Below are positions 1-8,814 of a stretch of DNA of 64,000 bases, piece after piece. Source of the DNA: an uncultured Bacteroidales bacterium (GTDB lineage Bacteria; Bacteroidota; Bacteroidia; Bacteroidales; Paludibacteraceae); assembly GCA_902780495.1 (NCBI GenBank), contig CACZFM010000002.1:1-64000 (forward strand), read 5' to 3'. Position numbers and translations under genes: made by a program. The notes below the pieces were generated by a model that was not told where the DNA came from, did not search any database, and worked only from the letters and a program-made list of their open reading frames with translations. Every line of letters starts with the position of its first letter. The first letter of the stretch is position 1.

Positions 1-124
1 AAAGAAAATGCAATAAAAATGCAAAAAAGTTGCATTTCAGGTGATAGATTTTGCCTCTTTTTTGCATTATATATGGAGGGGTATATGTAAAACACGCACA
101 AATTAAAAAAATATGATACCGAAA

Positions 125-168
125 ACGGACCGAAGATGGACCGAGATAGCCCCAATAATGGACCGAAA
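125..168. repeat. 11-bp-period tandem array, 4 units
   Basis: Four consecutive 11-bp units start at 125, 136, 147 and 158. Three are close copies of the word ATGGACCGAGA and the third unit is degenerate. It is one of eight arrays with the same 11-bp period but different words in this window. It ends about 80 bp upstream of the -33 element at 249. Confidence 0.7.
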
Positions 169-183
169 AATTCCTTAAACCAT

Positions 184-225
184 AAACTCTAAACGTTAAA
201 CGTTAACCCCTAAACTTTCAACTTT
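184..225. repeat. 7-bp-period tandem array, 6 units
   Basis: Six 7-bp units related to AAACGTT or AAACTTT run head to tail (184, 191, 198, 205, 212, 219). They lie between the 11-bp array and the promoter at 249-279. No function can be read from the sequence. Confidence 0.65.
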
Positions 226-248
226 AAACCAAAAATCTTTGATTTTTC

Positions 249-279
249 TTGCATATTCGAAAAAAAAGCAGTACCTTTG
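249..279 (+). promoter_or_regulatory. Bacteroidetes-type promoter of the lipoprotein gene
   Basis: TTG at 249-251 and TACCTTTG at 272-279 are separated by 20 bp, which matches the TTTG/TAnnTTTG consensus. The spacer (GCATATTCGA followed by an A run) is nearly identical to that of the promoter at 20746-20777. Confidence 0.85.
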
Positions 280-307
280 CAGCCGTTTTTGAAAAACAAC
301 AGAAAAA

Positions 308-901
308 ATGAAAAAGACATTGCTCCCGTTTTTGCTTGGATTGGCACTCGTGGCTGCTTCTTGTAACAAAAAAGATGATGCACTCAGCGAGGCAGAACTC
401 ATAGGTACCTACCAACTGACCGTTGAACCCACAGGACTGATTGAGAAACTGCTGAATATATCTGCTGATGAACGGAAAGTAACTATCTCTCAAACCGAAT
501 CCGGCCTGTATATGACAGGTCGCTATGAAGGCGTTGTGATGCTTAATGACAATGCCATTCTGCTGGCTCCTTGTGTTCGGCACGATACAATAGGTGAAAT
601 CCTGCAAGTTCCAATCTCTATCCATTATACCCACGAACCGCTGCGCCGTCAGGGCAATCATCTTATCTGGCGCTCACAGGTCACCGTTCATCTCACCGAC
701 TTGGAAGAAGCCTTGCAGGCCATCCGTGAAGAACTGGCCAAACTGATACCCTCACAAGATGAGGAGCCGGAAAACGAAGGTAACGACGAAGAGGGTGGTG
801 AAAACGGCAACGGCATTGAGGATATGGTGGTGAACGAGGAAACGCTTTCGCGCTTGGCAAACGGTATCATTATCGCCAATGTAGCGGTGCCGCAGAACTG
901 A
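308..901 (+). CDS. Hypothetical lipoprotein
   Basis: A 197-residue protein I do not recognise. It opens with a basic start, a hydrophobic stretch and the lipobox AASC, so Cys19 should be acylated and the mature protein tethered to an envelope membrane. Residues about 30-140 look like a compact beta-rich domain beginning GTYQLTVEP, of the kind seen in small lipocalin-like Bacteroidetes lipoproteins, though I cannot assign a family. A very acidic low-complexity stretch (many Glu, Asn and Gly, about residues 148-172) precedes a short conserved-looking end. It is monocistronic as far as can be seen: it has its own promoter at 249-279, and the next gene has another at 948-979. The ATG at 308 is 29 bp after the -7 motif. 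Confidence 0.75.
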   Translation: MKKTLLPFLLGLALVAASCNKKDDALSEAELIGTYQLTVEPTGLIEKLLNISADERKVTISQTESGLYMTGRYEGVVMLNDNAILLAPCVRHDTIGEILQVPISIHYTHEPLRRQGNHLIWRSQVTVHLTDLEEALQAIREELAKLIPSQDEEPENEGNDEEGGENGNGIEDMVVNEETLSRLANGIIIANVAVPQN

Positions 902-947
902 TAAATCGGAAACTTTTGGTTGTAGAATGTATTTTTTTTACAAAAGA

Positions 948-979
948 TTTGGTAGTTTCAGAAAAAAGTAGTAATTTTG
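948..979 (+). promoter_or_regulatory. Promoter of the yceD-rpmF operon
   Basis: TTTG at 948-951 and TAATTTTG at 972-979 have exactly 20 bp between them. The first gene starts 17 bp downstream at 996, so the 5' UTR is very short. Confidence 0.85.
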
Positions 980-995
980 CAGCCGATTTTGTGCG

Positions 996-1427
996 ATGAC
1001 AAACGCGAGAAATAATATCGTTACGCCAAGCAAACTCGAACTAGGTAACTATGAGTTTGATTTTCAATTGGATAATGCCTATTTCTCTAGCGTGGAAAAG
1101 ACGGAATTGTTGGGAGGAAACGTCAGCGTACATGCCCGCCTTGCGTTGCGTGAGGAAGATTATGATCTCACCATCCGCGTTACAGGCAGCGTTCAGGTAA
1201 CATGCGACAGGTGCCTTGACCCGATGGATGTCAGCGTGGACGCAGAAGAAACGGTTGAACCCGAAGATGAACAAAACGAAATAGATTTGAACTGGTTGGC
1301 TTATGAACTGATCGTTATAAATCTTCCGCTCGTGCATCGTCACCACGATGGTGGTTGCAATCCTCAAATGGATGCACTTCTCCAAAACCACCTATGTAGC
1401 GCAACGGAAGAACCCGAAAATGATTGA
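996..1427 (+). CDS. yceD: YceD (DUF177) family protein
   Basis: A 143-residue member of the YceD/DUF177 family. The family is almost always encoded directly upstream of rpmF and is linked to 23S rRNA or large-subunit assembly; the exact biochemical role is not settled. The sequence shows the family core with the pair CDRC at residues 70-73, an acidic stretch after it, and a second Cys cluster near the end (Cys121 and Cys134). The rpmF start lies 56 bp downstream with no promoter between, so the two are cotranscribed. In many Bacteroidetes rpmF is followed by plsX-fabH; here an rRNA pseudouridine synthase follows instead, which keeps the ribosome theme. Confidence 0.88.
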   Translation: MTNARNNIVTPSKLELGNYEFDFQLDNAYFSSVEKTELLGGNVSVHARLALREEDYDLTIRVTGSVQVTCDRCLDPMDVSVDAEETVEPEDEQNEIDLNWLAYELIVINLPLVHRHHDGGCNPQMDALLQNHLCSATEEPEND

Positions 1428-1483
1428 GGCACAATCCAACGGCCCAAAGATAAAATAAGTAATAAAATAAAAGTTAGATAATT

Positions 1484-1669
1484 ATGGCACATCCTAAACG
1501 AAGACAATCGCACACCAGACAAGCGAAACGTCGTACCCATGACGTGGCTAAGATGCCCGCATTGGCAATCTGCCCGAACTGTGGCGCTCACTATTTGTAT
1601 CATACCGTATGCCCGAGTTGTGGCTACTATCGCGGTAAGTTGGCAATAGAGAAAGCTGCAGAGGCTTAA
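1484..1669 (+). CDS. rpmF: 50S ribosomal protein L32
   Basis: A 61-residue L32, the usual size. It begins MAHPKRRQSHTRQAKRR, the typical basic tail that contacts 23S rRNA, and carries a zinc ribbon with Cys30, Cys33, Cys43 and Cys46 (CPNC and CPSC). All four metal ligands are present, so this is the zinc-binding form. It is the second gene of the yceD-rpmF unit. A strong hairpin at 1723-1754 follows and may limit read-through into the next gene. Confidence 0.97.
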   Translation: MAHPKRRQSHTRQAKRRTHDVAKMPALAICPNCGAHYLYHTVCPSCGYYRGKLAIEKAAEA

Positions 1670-1722
1670 AATCGCATACATGCAACGCGCTTGCGGTATG
1701 CAGTACAACAACCATGTGTAGC

Positions 1723-1754
1723 AAAGGCTCCGGGCCCTTGGGCTCTGAGCCTTT
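1723..1754 (+). terminator. Hairpin after rpmF (attenuator or weak terminator)
   Basis: AAAGGCTC (1723-1730) pairs perfectly with GAGCCTTT (1747-1754), and an inner GCCC/GGGC pair extends the stem. No T run follows, so intrinsic termination is uncertain. It sits 40 bp before the pseudouridine synthase start, where it could separate L32 expression from the downstream gene. Confidence 0.45.
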
Positions 1755-1793
1755 GTGATAGGAAAAAAACACAACAAATCAGAACAAAGAATC

Positions 1794-2807
1794 ATGTTTC
1801 AACGAAACAATGACCCTCAGCGACAAGGGGAAAACGGTCGCAGCGAACGGCAACAACGCCGCCCTCGCTTTATTGTCGGGAAAACGTCCCGCGACGGAGA
1901 ACGGCCACGCCGTTTCACTCCTCGTGACGAGGAGCAACGTCATTTCACTCCCCGTGATGGGGAAAAGCGTCATTTCGTTCCTCGTGACGGGGAGCAGACC
2001 AAGAAAGAGTTTCGTCCGCGCGTACAACGCAACGAACATGTCTATAGCAAGCGCAAACGCTTTGCCTACAAAGAACGTTATGAGGATCCGACCAAACCCA
2101 TCCGTTTGAACAAGTATCTTGCCAATGCCGGCATTTGTTCACGGCGTGAGGCTGATGATTTCATACAGGCCGGAGTGATTAGCGTAAACGGAGAAATAGT
2201 GAGCAATCTCGGTGCCAAAGTTTTGCCGACCGACCATGTCAAATTCCATGACCAGCCGGTGCATCGTGAGCACAAAGTCTATATCTTGCTCAACAAACCT
2301 AAGAATACAGTCACCACCACCGATGACCCCGAAGAACGGCATACTGTGATAGATATTGTGCGCAACGCATGTTCGGAGCGTATCTATCCTGTCGGCCGTC
2401 TTGACCGCAATACAACAGGTGTGCTGCTGCTCACCAATGACGGCGATCTGGCTGCAAAATTGACACATCCCAAGTTTGGAAAGAAGAAGATTTATGCCGC
2501 TACGCTGGACCGAGACCTTGCGCCGGAAGACGAAGCCGTTCTGCGCGCCGGTGTCCGTATCGACGATGATTTGGTCGTGCCTGATGCATTGGAATTTCCC
2601 AAAGAAGACCGTATGCATATCGGCTTGGAGATACATTCAGGGCAAAATCGCGTTGTACGCCGCATGTTTGAATCCATCGGCTATCGTGTGATGCAACTTG
2701 ACCGTGTCTGCTTTGCGGGGCTGACCAAGAAGAATGTGGCACGCGGAAAGTTCCGTTTCCTCACACCTAAAGAGGTGGCGATGCTGCAGATGGGCGCATT
2801 TGAATAA
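1794..2807 (+). CDS. rluB: RluB/RsuA-family rRNA pseudouridine synthase with basic repeat tail
   Basis: A 337-residue pseudouridine synthase that converts a specific uridine in rRNA. Residues 1-100 form an extended Arg/Glu/Asp-rich segment. It includes three 10-residue repeats (41-70) of the type F-(T/V)-P-R-D-(G/E)-E-(Q/K). An S4 RNA-binding domain follows (about 103-150, RLNKYLANAGICSRREA), then the catalytic domain with GRLDRNTTG, where Asp204 is the nucleophile. RluB is the likeliest subfamily, but RsuA or RluE cannot be excluded. A GTG at 1755 in the same frame would add 13 residues. I chose ATG 1794 because 1755 is only one base past the hairpin and the extra residues look non-coding. 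The disordered tail is a common Bacteroidetes addition, but the repeat is recent-looking at DNA level. Confidence 0.9.
   Translation: MFQRNNDPQRQGENGRSERQQRRPRFIVGKTSRDGERPRRFTPRDEEQRHFTPRDGEKRHFVPRDGEQTKKEFRPRVQRNEHVYSKRKRFAYKERYEDPTKPIRLNKYLANAGICSRREADDFIQAGVISVNGEIVSNLGAKVLPTDHVKFHDQPVHREHKVYILLNKPKNTVTTTDDPEERHTVIDIVRNACSERIYPVGRLDRNTTGVLLLTNDGDLAAKLTHPKFGKKKIYAATLDRDLAPEDEAVLRAGVRIDDDLVVPDALEFPKEDRMHIGLEIHSGQNRVVRRMFESIGYRVMQLDRVCFAGLTKKNVARGKFRFLTPKEVAMLQMGAFE
1914..2003 (+). repeat. 30-bp in-frame coding repeat, 3 copies
   Basis: Three 30-bp units start at 1914, 1944 and 1974 inside the pseudouridine synthase gene, each encoding ten residues. Each unit also contains an internal inverted sequence (CCTCGTGACGAGG or CCCCGTGATGGGG), so the mRNA could fold. 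Confidence 0.8.
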
Positions 2808-2825
2808 TACGGCAATAAGATAACA

Positions 2826-3932
2826 ATGAAACGATACGTATTGATAGGAATAGGATTATGTTTGTTCTTCGGACTTTTTGCTGAAGAAAGGCGTTTTCCT
2901 GCCAATGACAGCCGTGTGACCTATGTGGGACGCACGCTGACAAAAGATAGTACCGTCAGTTTTGACTGGACAGGGGTCTATATGCGTATCGCTTTTGAGG
3001 GACACCATCTCTCTCTCCGTTGCCATGATTCAGGTTGCGATTATCTAAATGTATGGATTGACCGCGAAATGACGGCCGAACCGGATCGCATTGTCCGTGT
3101 GTCAGGCGACACCACAATATGCCTGCTGGATACTGCGTCTTCTGACCGCACTGCTCATCAGGTGATTGTGCAGAAACGGACAGAAGGAGAACAAGGCAGA
3201 ATAACCGTGTATGAATTGCTCACTGCAGGCGAATTGTTGCCGGCTCTCCCGCTCAAAGCCCGTCAATTGGAATTTATAGGCGATAGTTATACCTGCGGTT
3301 TCGGTGCGGAAGAAAGTCTTCGAACTGACCCGTTTACCCCGCAAACCGAGTCTGCCGCCAAGTCGTTTGCTTCTGTTTTGGCGCGTGCTTTCAATGCCGA
3401 TTATGCCCTGATAGCCCATTCCGGCTTTGGTATCTGTCGTAACTATAACTCCAAATATGCAGGCTATTATATGCCGGAACGCTACTTGCAGACATTTGAT
3501 ATGGAGCGTGGCGATTCGCTCCATTGGAATGCAAAGAAAGATGATTTCCGTCCGCAAATGACCATTATCTTCCTCGGTGGCAATGATTTCTCAGTGCAGG
3601 TAAATCCTGTATATAAAACATTCGAAGGACAGTATATAAAACTAATACAATCCATTCGTGCCAATTATGGAGATAAACATCCTATTCTTTGCTGCACAAA
3701 AAAAGGTGTACCGATGCTGCAGGAATATATGCGGCGGTTGATGGGCAAAGTTGGACAAGACGGCATCTATTACGTATCTTGTCAAGACGGAATCTATCCG
3801 GACGATGAGGAACATTTGGGGGCTTGCCAACACCCGTCCTATGAGGCACATCGGAAAATGGCGTGTATGCTTATTCCGTATGTATCTTCCATTTTAGGAT
3901 GGCAGATGCCGGCAGATATGAATTTGCAATAG
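2826..3932 (+). CDS. Exported SGNH esterase, CE2-like
   Basis: A 368-residue exported hydrolase with the two-part architecture of carbohydrate esterase family 2, which removes acetyl groups from plant polysaccharides such as xylan or mannan. A signal peptide (about 1-19) precedes a beta-sandwich (about 25-135). The SGNH domain follows: IGDSYTCG gives the nucleophile Ser154, FLGGND gives block III Asn253, and CQHPS gives His336. The usual Asp before the His is replaced by Cys-Gln, which fits CE2 enzymes that work with a Ser-His dyad. There is no lipobox, so the product is probably periplasmic or secreted. The start lies 18 bp after the pseudouridine synthase stop with no promoter between, so they may be cotranscribed although functionally unrelated. 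No polysaccharide utilisation genes lie nearby. Confidence 0.82.
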   Translation: MKRYVLIGIGLCLFFGLFAEERRFPANDSRVTYVGRTLTKDSTVSFDWTGVYMRIAFEGHHLSLRCHDSGCDYLNVWIDREMTAEPDRIVRVSGDTTICLLDTASSDRTAHQVIVQKRTEGEQGRITVYELLTAGELLPALPLKARQLEFIGDSYTCGFGAEESLRTDPFTPQTESAAKSFASVLARAFNADYALIAHSGFGICRNYNSKYAGYYMPERYLQTFDMERGDSLHWNAKKDDFRPQMTIIFLGGNDFSVQVNPVYKTFEGQYIKLIQSIRANYGDKHPILCCTKKGVPMLQEYMRRLMGKVGQDGIYYVSCQDGIYPDDEEHLGACQHPSYEAHRKMACMLIPYVSSILGWQMPADMNLQ

Positions 3933-3989
3933 TAAAACGGATTATTGAAAACGATATTTATAGTATATTTATATTAAGGAGACAACCGT

Positions 3990-5798
3990 ATGTGTGGAAT
4001 AGTAGGATATATAGGCCATCGTAAAGCCTTTCCGGTTTTGATTAAGGGACTTCATCGCTTGGAGTATCGTGGCTATGACAGCGCCGGAGTGGCAATGATT
4101 TCTCCCGCCGGACAACTGAATGTGTATAAGGCAAAAGGCAAAGTGGCGGAATTGGAACATGCTACCATTGGCAAAGATGTGGAAGGCACTATTGGTATTG
4201 CTCATACGCGTTGGGCAACACACGGTGAACCCAGCGAACGTAATGCCCATCCGCACTATTCACAATCCAAACAATTGGCAATGGTTCACAATGGCATCAT
4301 TGAAAACTATGAATCCATCCGCCAACGGTTGCAGGCAGAAGGCTATCATTTTGTGTCGGATACGGATACGGAAGTGTTAGTGCAACTGATTGAATATGTG
4401 AAGACAACGACTGGACTCTCGCTCTTGAAAGCTGTGGAAAAGGCGTTGCAGCAAGTCACGGGAGCTTATTCCATTGCTGTGCTTGATAAAGAAACTCCTA
4501 ATCAGATTATTGCCGCCCGAAAGGGGAGTCCTTTGGTAATCGGAGTAGGAAAAGACGATTTCTTTTTGGCTTCGGATGCTACACCAATCGTGGAATATAC
4601 CCAGGATGTAATCTATGTGGGCGATGAGGAGGTTGTGGATTTGACTTTGGGACAACAGCCGCATATCTATCGTTTGGATGGTTCGGAACTTGCTTACGAA
4701 ATCAAACATCTTGTAATGACTATTGACGAGTTGGAGAAAGGTGGATTCGAACACTACATGCTGAAAGAGATTTTCGAACAGCCGAATACCATTCGTGCTT
4801 CCCTGCAAGAACCGATGCAGCCGCATATAGCACCATTCTGCAAGGCGAAACGCATCATTATCTGTGCCTGTGGCACCAGTTGGCATGCGGGCTTGATTGC
4901 TAAATATGCCATTGAACAGATTGCCCGCATTCCGTGTGAGGTGGATTATTCGTCGGAGTTCCGCTATCGTAATCCTGTATTGTCGTCAGAGGATATTCTG
5001 ATTGCCATTTCCCAATCCGGAGAAACGGCTGATACGTTGGCCGCCATTGAATTGGCACATCGTTACGGCACGTTTGTATTCTCGATCTGCAATGTGGTGG
5101 GTTCTTCCATCCCGCGTGCATCTAATGACACCTATTATACCCATGTCGGACCGGAAATTGGTGTCGCTTCCACCAAAGCGTTCACGGCACAAGTAATGGC
5201 GTTGACACTTTTGGCATTGGAAATAGGTCGTGTTAAACAAACCATCACGGAAGAGCGTTATCGGCATTTGATGAATGAATATCGTTTGTTGCCGGATAAG
5301 ATTGAAGTGGTTTTGCAACAAAATGACAGGATTCGTGAATATGCAGGGAATCTCAAAGAGGCTGTCAGTGCGCTTTACTTGGGACATGGTTATAATTTCC
5401 CGATTGCGTTGGAAGGCGCATTAAAGCTGAAAGAAATCAGTTACATCCATGCAGAAGGCTATCCGTCGGCAGAGATGAAACACGGACCTATTGCCCTCAT
5501 TTCAAGCGAGATGCCGGTAGTGGCTATTGCCCCTCAATGCGATACCTATGAGAAAGTGGTAAGCAATATCCGTGTCGTAAAGGCGCGCCAAGGACGAATT
5601 ATATCGGTGGTGACAGAAGGTGATACGCAAGTCAGTGAAGAGTCTGAATTCACCATGACAATTCCTCCATCGGACGAGTGTTTAAGTCCGATTCTGGCGG
5701 TCGTACCGTTGCAATTGTTAGCCTACCACGTGGCAGTTGCGCGTGGTTGCAATGTGGATCAGCCGCGTAATCTGGCAAAATCCGTTACGGTGGAGTAA
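3990..5798 (+). CDS. glmS: Glutamine-fructose-6-phosphate aminotransferase
   Basis: A 602-residue GlmS, normal length. It makes glucosamine-6-phosphate from fructose-6-phosphate and glutamine, the first step to UDP-GlcNAc for peptidoglycan and lipid A. The N-terminal Ntn amidotransferase domain begins MCGIVGYIGH, so Cys2 is the nucleophile after Met removal. Two SIS domains follow, with CGTSWHAG near residue 293 and SQSGETADT shortly after, and the end LAKSVTVE is canonical. AAGGAG sits 9 bases before the ATG. No glmS ribozyme-like leader fits the 57-bp gap upstream. The gene converges on the minus-strand gene at 5802 with only three bases between the stops. Confidence 0.97.
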   Translation: MCGIVGYIGHRKAFPVLIKGLHRLEYRGYDSAGVAMISPAGQLNVYKAKGKVAELEHATIGKDVEGTIGIAHTRWATHGEPSERNAHPHYSQSKQLAMVHNGIIENYESIRQRLQAEGYHFVSDTDTEVLVQLIEYVKTTTGLSLLKAVEKALQQVTGAYSIAVLDKETPNQIIAARKGSPLVIGVGKDDFFLASDATPIVEYTQDVIYVGDEEVVDLTLGQQPHIYRLDGSELAYEIKHLVMTIDELEKGGFEHYMLKEIFEQPNTIRASLQEPMQPHIAPFCKAKRIIICACGTSWHAGLIAKYAIEQIARIPCEVDYSSEFRYRNPVLSSEDILIAISQSGETADTLAAIELAHRYGTFVFSICNVVGSSIPRASNDTYYTHVGPEIGVASTKAFTAQVMALTLLALEIGRVKQTITEERYRHLMNEYRLLPDKIEVVLQQNDRIREYAGNLKEAVSALYLGHGYNFPIALEGALKLKEISYIHAEGYPSAEMKHGPIALISSEMPVVAIAPQCDTYEKVVSNIRVVKARQGRIISVVTEGDTQVSEESEFTMTIPPSDECLSPILAVVPLQLLAYHVAVARGCNVDQPRNLAKSVTVE

Positions 5799-5801
5799 AG
5801 T

Positions 5802-6317
5802 TTAATCATCGAAAAGTGATTGTCCTCTTTGTCCCACAACCACAAGTTGGAAAATCAGTGTAGAACGAAGATCTGACACTTGATTGGAATAGGGCGAGTT
5901 GGGCGACAAAAGCGAAGAAAGTAGTTGACGAAGTACCCCTCGATTCAAAACATACATCTTGTGGAGAAAATCAATTGCCCGCTCACCATGGGTTTCCAGC
6001 ATATCCAGCAAAGCTTCTTGTACATCGCGGCTATGGCGGATTTGGCGGTCGTATAGGATACACATCTGCAATACTTCCACTAAAGCATGATATTGCACCA
6101 GAGGAGCATTTCCCCCTCTGGTGCCTTCTATCAGAAGCAATAACACATCTTCCCGATATGTACCACGCAGTAGATTGAGCATAAGACCTGTGACGGCCGC
6201 TACGGCATCATCCGTGTTGTTGTGGTCAAGCAACATCACTTCGTAATCAGCCTTATCGTCCATCGAAACGCGGTCAATCTGACGATACCAATCGGATATG
6301 TGTTCGCTGTTATTCAC
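5802..6317 (-). CDS. Conserved-looking hypothetical protein in the glyA operon
   Basis: A 171-residue, probably cytoplasmic protein without signal peptide or membrane segment. It is mostly predicted helix (for example LMLNLLRGTYREDVLLLLIEG and ALLDMLETHGERAIDFLHKMY). It recalls small helical-repeat proteins, but I cannot name a family. It starts 18 bp after the glyA stop on the same strand, so it is translated from the glyA transcript. It ends three bases from the convergent glmS stop, and no terminator hairpin is visible between them. Confidence 0.7.
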   Translation of the reverse strand: MNNSEHISDWYRQIDRVSMDDKADYEVMLLDHNNTDDAVAAVTGLMLNLLRGTYREDVLLLLIEGTRGGNAPLVQYHALVEVLQMCILYDRQIRHSRDVQEALLDMLETHGERAIDFLHKMYVLNRGVLRQLLSSLLSPNSPYSNQVSDLRSTLIFQLVVVGQRGQSLFDD

Positions 6318-6335
6318 GTGGTTGATTTATTTGTA

Positions 6336-7616
6336 TTACCAGGCAAAAAGCGGATATTTAACCATTTCCGCATTCACCACCTCACGTACTGTCGCGATAT
6401 TCTTTTCGTTTTCGGGGTCGCGCAATACACGGTCAATTAGTTCTACAATCCACGGCATCTTATCTTCCTTCAAACCGCGCGTTGTGATGGCCGGTGTGCC
6501 GAAACGTAATCCTGAAGTCTGGAAAGCGGAGCGGGTATCAAAGGGAACCATATTTTTATTGGTGGTGATATCTGCTGCGACAAGGGCTTTTTCAGCCACT
6601 TTACCGGTCAAGTCAGGATATTTTGTGCGGAGATCCACTAACATGGAGTGATTGTCAGTACCACCGGAGATAATCTTGTAGCCGTTATCCATAAACGCTT
6701 GTGCCATTACGGCTGCGTTTTTCTTTACTTGTGTTTGATATTCTTTGAATTCAGGAGCCAGTGCTTCGCCAAATGCGACTGCTTTTGCAGCAATCACATG
6801 TTCCAATGGACCGCCTTGCACACCGGGGAAAACAGCACTGTCCAAAATAGCGGACATCATCTTGATGTCGCCCTTAGGAGTGGTCTTTCCCCATGGATTC
6901 GGGAAATCTTTGCCCATCATGATAACGCCACCACGAGGACCACGGAGTGTCTTGTGAGTGGTTGTGGTAACAATATGTGCGTATTTTACGGGATTGTCCA
7001 ACAAACCTGCAGCAATTAAGCCTGCGGGGTGTGCCATATCGACCATAAAGATAGCACCGATTTCGTCGGCCACTTTACGAATGCGGGCATAATCCCATTC
7101 GCGACTGTAGGCACTTGCTCCGGCAATAATCAGTTTCGGACGCTCTGCGCGTGCTACTTGCTCCAACTGATCGTAATCAACACGTCCTGTCTGCTCGTTC
7201 AGATTATATTCCAAGGCATGGAACATAAGACCGGAGAAATTGACTGGACTTCCGTGCGATAAGTGACCACCGTGACTCAGGTTTAAACCGAGGAACTTGT
7301 CACCGGCTTTCAAACATGCCATGAAAACGCACATGTTGGCTTGCGCACCGGAGTGGGGTTGCACATTGGTGTATTCTGCTCCGAATAGTTTCTTCAGACG
7401 GTCGCGTGCGATATTCTCGCTTTGGTCAACTACTTCGCAGCCTCCGTAATAGCGATGACCGGGATATCCCTCTGCATACTTGTTGGTCATTACGCTACCC
7501 ATCGCCTCCATCACTTGGTCACTCACATAGTTCTCACTGGCAATCAGTTCAATGCCACGAGTTTGACGCTCACGCTCTTGGCGGATAAGATCAAAGATCT
7601 CTGTGTCTCTTGTCAT
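6336..7616 (-). CDS. glyA: Serine hydroxymethyltransferase
   Basis: A 426-residue PLP enzyme that interconverts serine and glycine while charging tetrahydrofolate with a one-carbon unit. The start [18 protein letters not shown], the segment ELIASENY and the PLP-lysine motif [14 protein letters not shown] are all present, and length is normal. The frame stays open 105 bp further upstream, but that region contains the promoter at 7671-7702, so ATG 7616 is the right start. It is the first gene of a two-gene unit with the hypothetical gene at 5802-6317. Confidence 0.97.
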   Translation of the reverse strand: MTRDTEIFDLIRQERERQTRGIELIASENYVSDQVMEAMGSVMTNKYAEGYPGHRYYGGCEVVDQSENIARDRLKKLFGAEYTNVQPHSGAQANMCVFMACLKAGDKFLGLNLSHGGHLSHGSPVNFSGLMFHALEYNLNEQTGRVDYDQLEQVARAERPKLIIAGASAYSREWDYARIRKVADEIGAIFMVDMAHPAGLIAAGLLDNPVKYAHIVTTTTHKTLRGPRGGVIMMGKDFPNPWGKTTPKGDIKMMSAILDSAVFPGVQGGPLEHVIAAKAVAFGEALAPEFKEYQTQVKKNAAVMAQAFMDNGYKIISGGTDNHSMLVDLRTKYPDLTGKVAEKALVAADITTNKNMVPFDTRSAFQTSGLRFGTPAITTRGLKEDKMPWIVELIDRVLRDPENEKNIATVREVVNAEMVKYPLFAW

Positions 7617-7670
7617 AACGAATAAAGTGTTAATTTGGTTAATTTGACTGTTATTTGGTGAAAAACGCCG

Positions 7671-7702
7671 CAAAGATACGCTTTTTTTTGCATATATCCA
7701 AA
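7671..7702 (-). promoter_or_regulatory. glyA promoter
   Basis: On the minus strand TTTG (7699-7702) and TATCTTTG (7671-7678) are 20 bp apart. The element interleaves with the plus-strand promoter at 7687-7718. Confidence 0.88.
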
Positions 7703-7718
7703 AAAAGTAGTACTTTTG
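7687..7718 (+). promoter_or_regulatory. Promoter of the DMT transporter gene
   Basis: TTTG at 7687-7690 and TACTTTTG at 7711-7718 are 20 bp apart. The -33 element lies inside the spacer of the divergent glyA promoter, so both cannot be occupied by polymerase at once. Confidence 0.88.
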
Positions 7719-7745
7719 CACGTTTTTTTTGAGAGACAGACGAAA

Positions 7746-8681
7746 ATGAAGAAGTTTTTGCCATATATGGCCATTATCGGAGCGATGCTGATTTGGTCCG
7801 TCAGTGGTATTGCCATCAAAATGGCACTGGTCAATTTCACTAGTTTGACATTGTTGGTCATGCGTTTTTCATTGGCAATATTGCTCTTGCTTATCATCGG
7901 CCTTGTGTGTCAGAAGAATTCTTTACTGGGATTGCAAAAGGTGAAATGGAAGGATCTTCATTTATTCCTTTTGGCAGGTTTTTTTCAACCCTGTCTGTAC
8001 TATTTGTTGGAAACATATACATACGATGCTTTGCGGTCACCCACAATAGCAGAGGCACTGCTTTCCACTTCGCCTGTGCTTTCTCCTCTTTTTGCAATGG
8101 CACTTCTTAAAGAAAAAGTGACGCGCAATAATGTGGTAGGAATCATTGTTTCTACAATAGGAATGCTAATGTTGGTTCTTGTCGGTTCAGAAGAATTTTC
8201 TATTGGTAATAAATGGGGTGTTCTAACGGCATTCTTGTCGGTTGTCACAGCTATTCTATACTCCGTAGTATTGAAAAAAATACCGGCAGGCTACAATTCA
8301 TTGACCATTGTGTTTTATGTGCAGATTTGTGCGTTGTTCTTGTTCTATCCGCTATGGATTGTCCGTGAAGGAATTCATACACCGTTTCCGACCGATATCA
8401 ATTTATGGACGGATAGTCTCTGGCGTTCTTTGGCAGGAGTGGGGTATTTGGGAGCGTGCTCTACGGTGGTAGCTTTTATTCTGTTCTGCTATTCAGTGCG
8501 CCAAATTGGGGTGACACAAGCTAATGTATTCAACAATGTACGTCCTATTTTTACGGCTGTGGCAATGATGCTTATTTATGGTGAACAATTACCATTTGGT
8601 AAGATTGTAGGTGTTGTTCTTGTGATAATAGGCCTGTTTGTCTGTCAAAAAGTAAGTAAAAATGAAAAAATTGCACGATAG
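7746..8681 (+). CDS. EamA/DMT-family transporter
   Basis: A 311-residue inner-membrane protein with about ten hydrophobic helices arranged as two EamA repeats (about 5-145 and 160-305). It belongs to the drug/metabolite transporter superfamily, whose members export amino acids, metabolites or drugs; the substrate cannot be told from sequence. The start is [18 protein letters not shown] at 7746. An upstream in-frame start at 7716 would lie inside the promoter. It is monocistronic: the V-ATPase operon has its own promoter 22 bp after its stop. Confidence 0.9.
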   Translation: MKKFLPYMAIIGAMLIWSVSGIAIKMALVNFTSLTLLVMRFSLAILLLLIIGLVCQKNSLLGLQKVKWKDLHLFLLAGFFQPCLYYLLETYTYDALRSPTIAEALLSTSPVLSPLFAMALLKEKVTRNNVVGIIVSTIGMLMLVLVGSEEFSIGNKWGVLTAFLSVVTAILYSVVLKKIPAGYNSLTIVFYVQICALFLFYPLWIVREGIHTPFPTDINLWTDSLWRSLAGVGYLGACSTVVAFILFCYSVRQIGVTQANVFNNVRPIFTAVAMMLIYGEQLPFGKIVGVVLVIIGLFVCQKVSKNEKIAR

Positions 8682-8703
8682 GAAGCAATTTATTCCGTTT
8701 TTA

Positions 8704-8735
8704 TTTTTTTATATCGAAAATATATTGTATCTTTG
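8704..8735 (+). promoter_or_regulatory. Promoter of the V-type ATPase operon
   Basis: TATCTTTG at 8728-8735 is a perfect -7 motif; at -33 the sequence is TTTT rather than TTTG. An 80-nt leader follows with a 7-bp hairpin (ATGACAA 8763-8769, TTGTCAT 8783-8789) close to the first start codon. Confidence 0.75.
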
Positions 8736-8814
8736 CGCCGAATTTTGCCGTTCTTAGGGAAAATGACAATTGGGAATTATTTTTGTCATGCAAAATATAT
8801 AAAAACTTACAAAT

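Larger units (their letters stand above)
1..307. other. Non-coding leader region
   Basis: No plausible gene is seen here. It holds a perfect 8-bp hairpin at 17-37 (AAATGCAA, five-base loop, TTGCATTT), an 11-bp-period repeat at 125-168, a 7-bp-period repeat at 184-225 and a promoter at 249-279. The hairpin could end a transcript arriving from outside the window, but it lacks a clear T tract. Confidence 0.6.

Noticed and set aside
3933..3989. Possible glmS ribozyme before glmS
   Set aside because: The gap is only 57 bp and AT-rich, with no pseudoknot-like elements, and the ribozyme is typical of Firmicutes.
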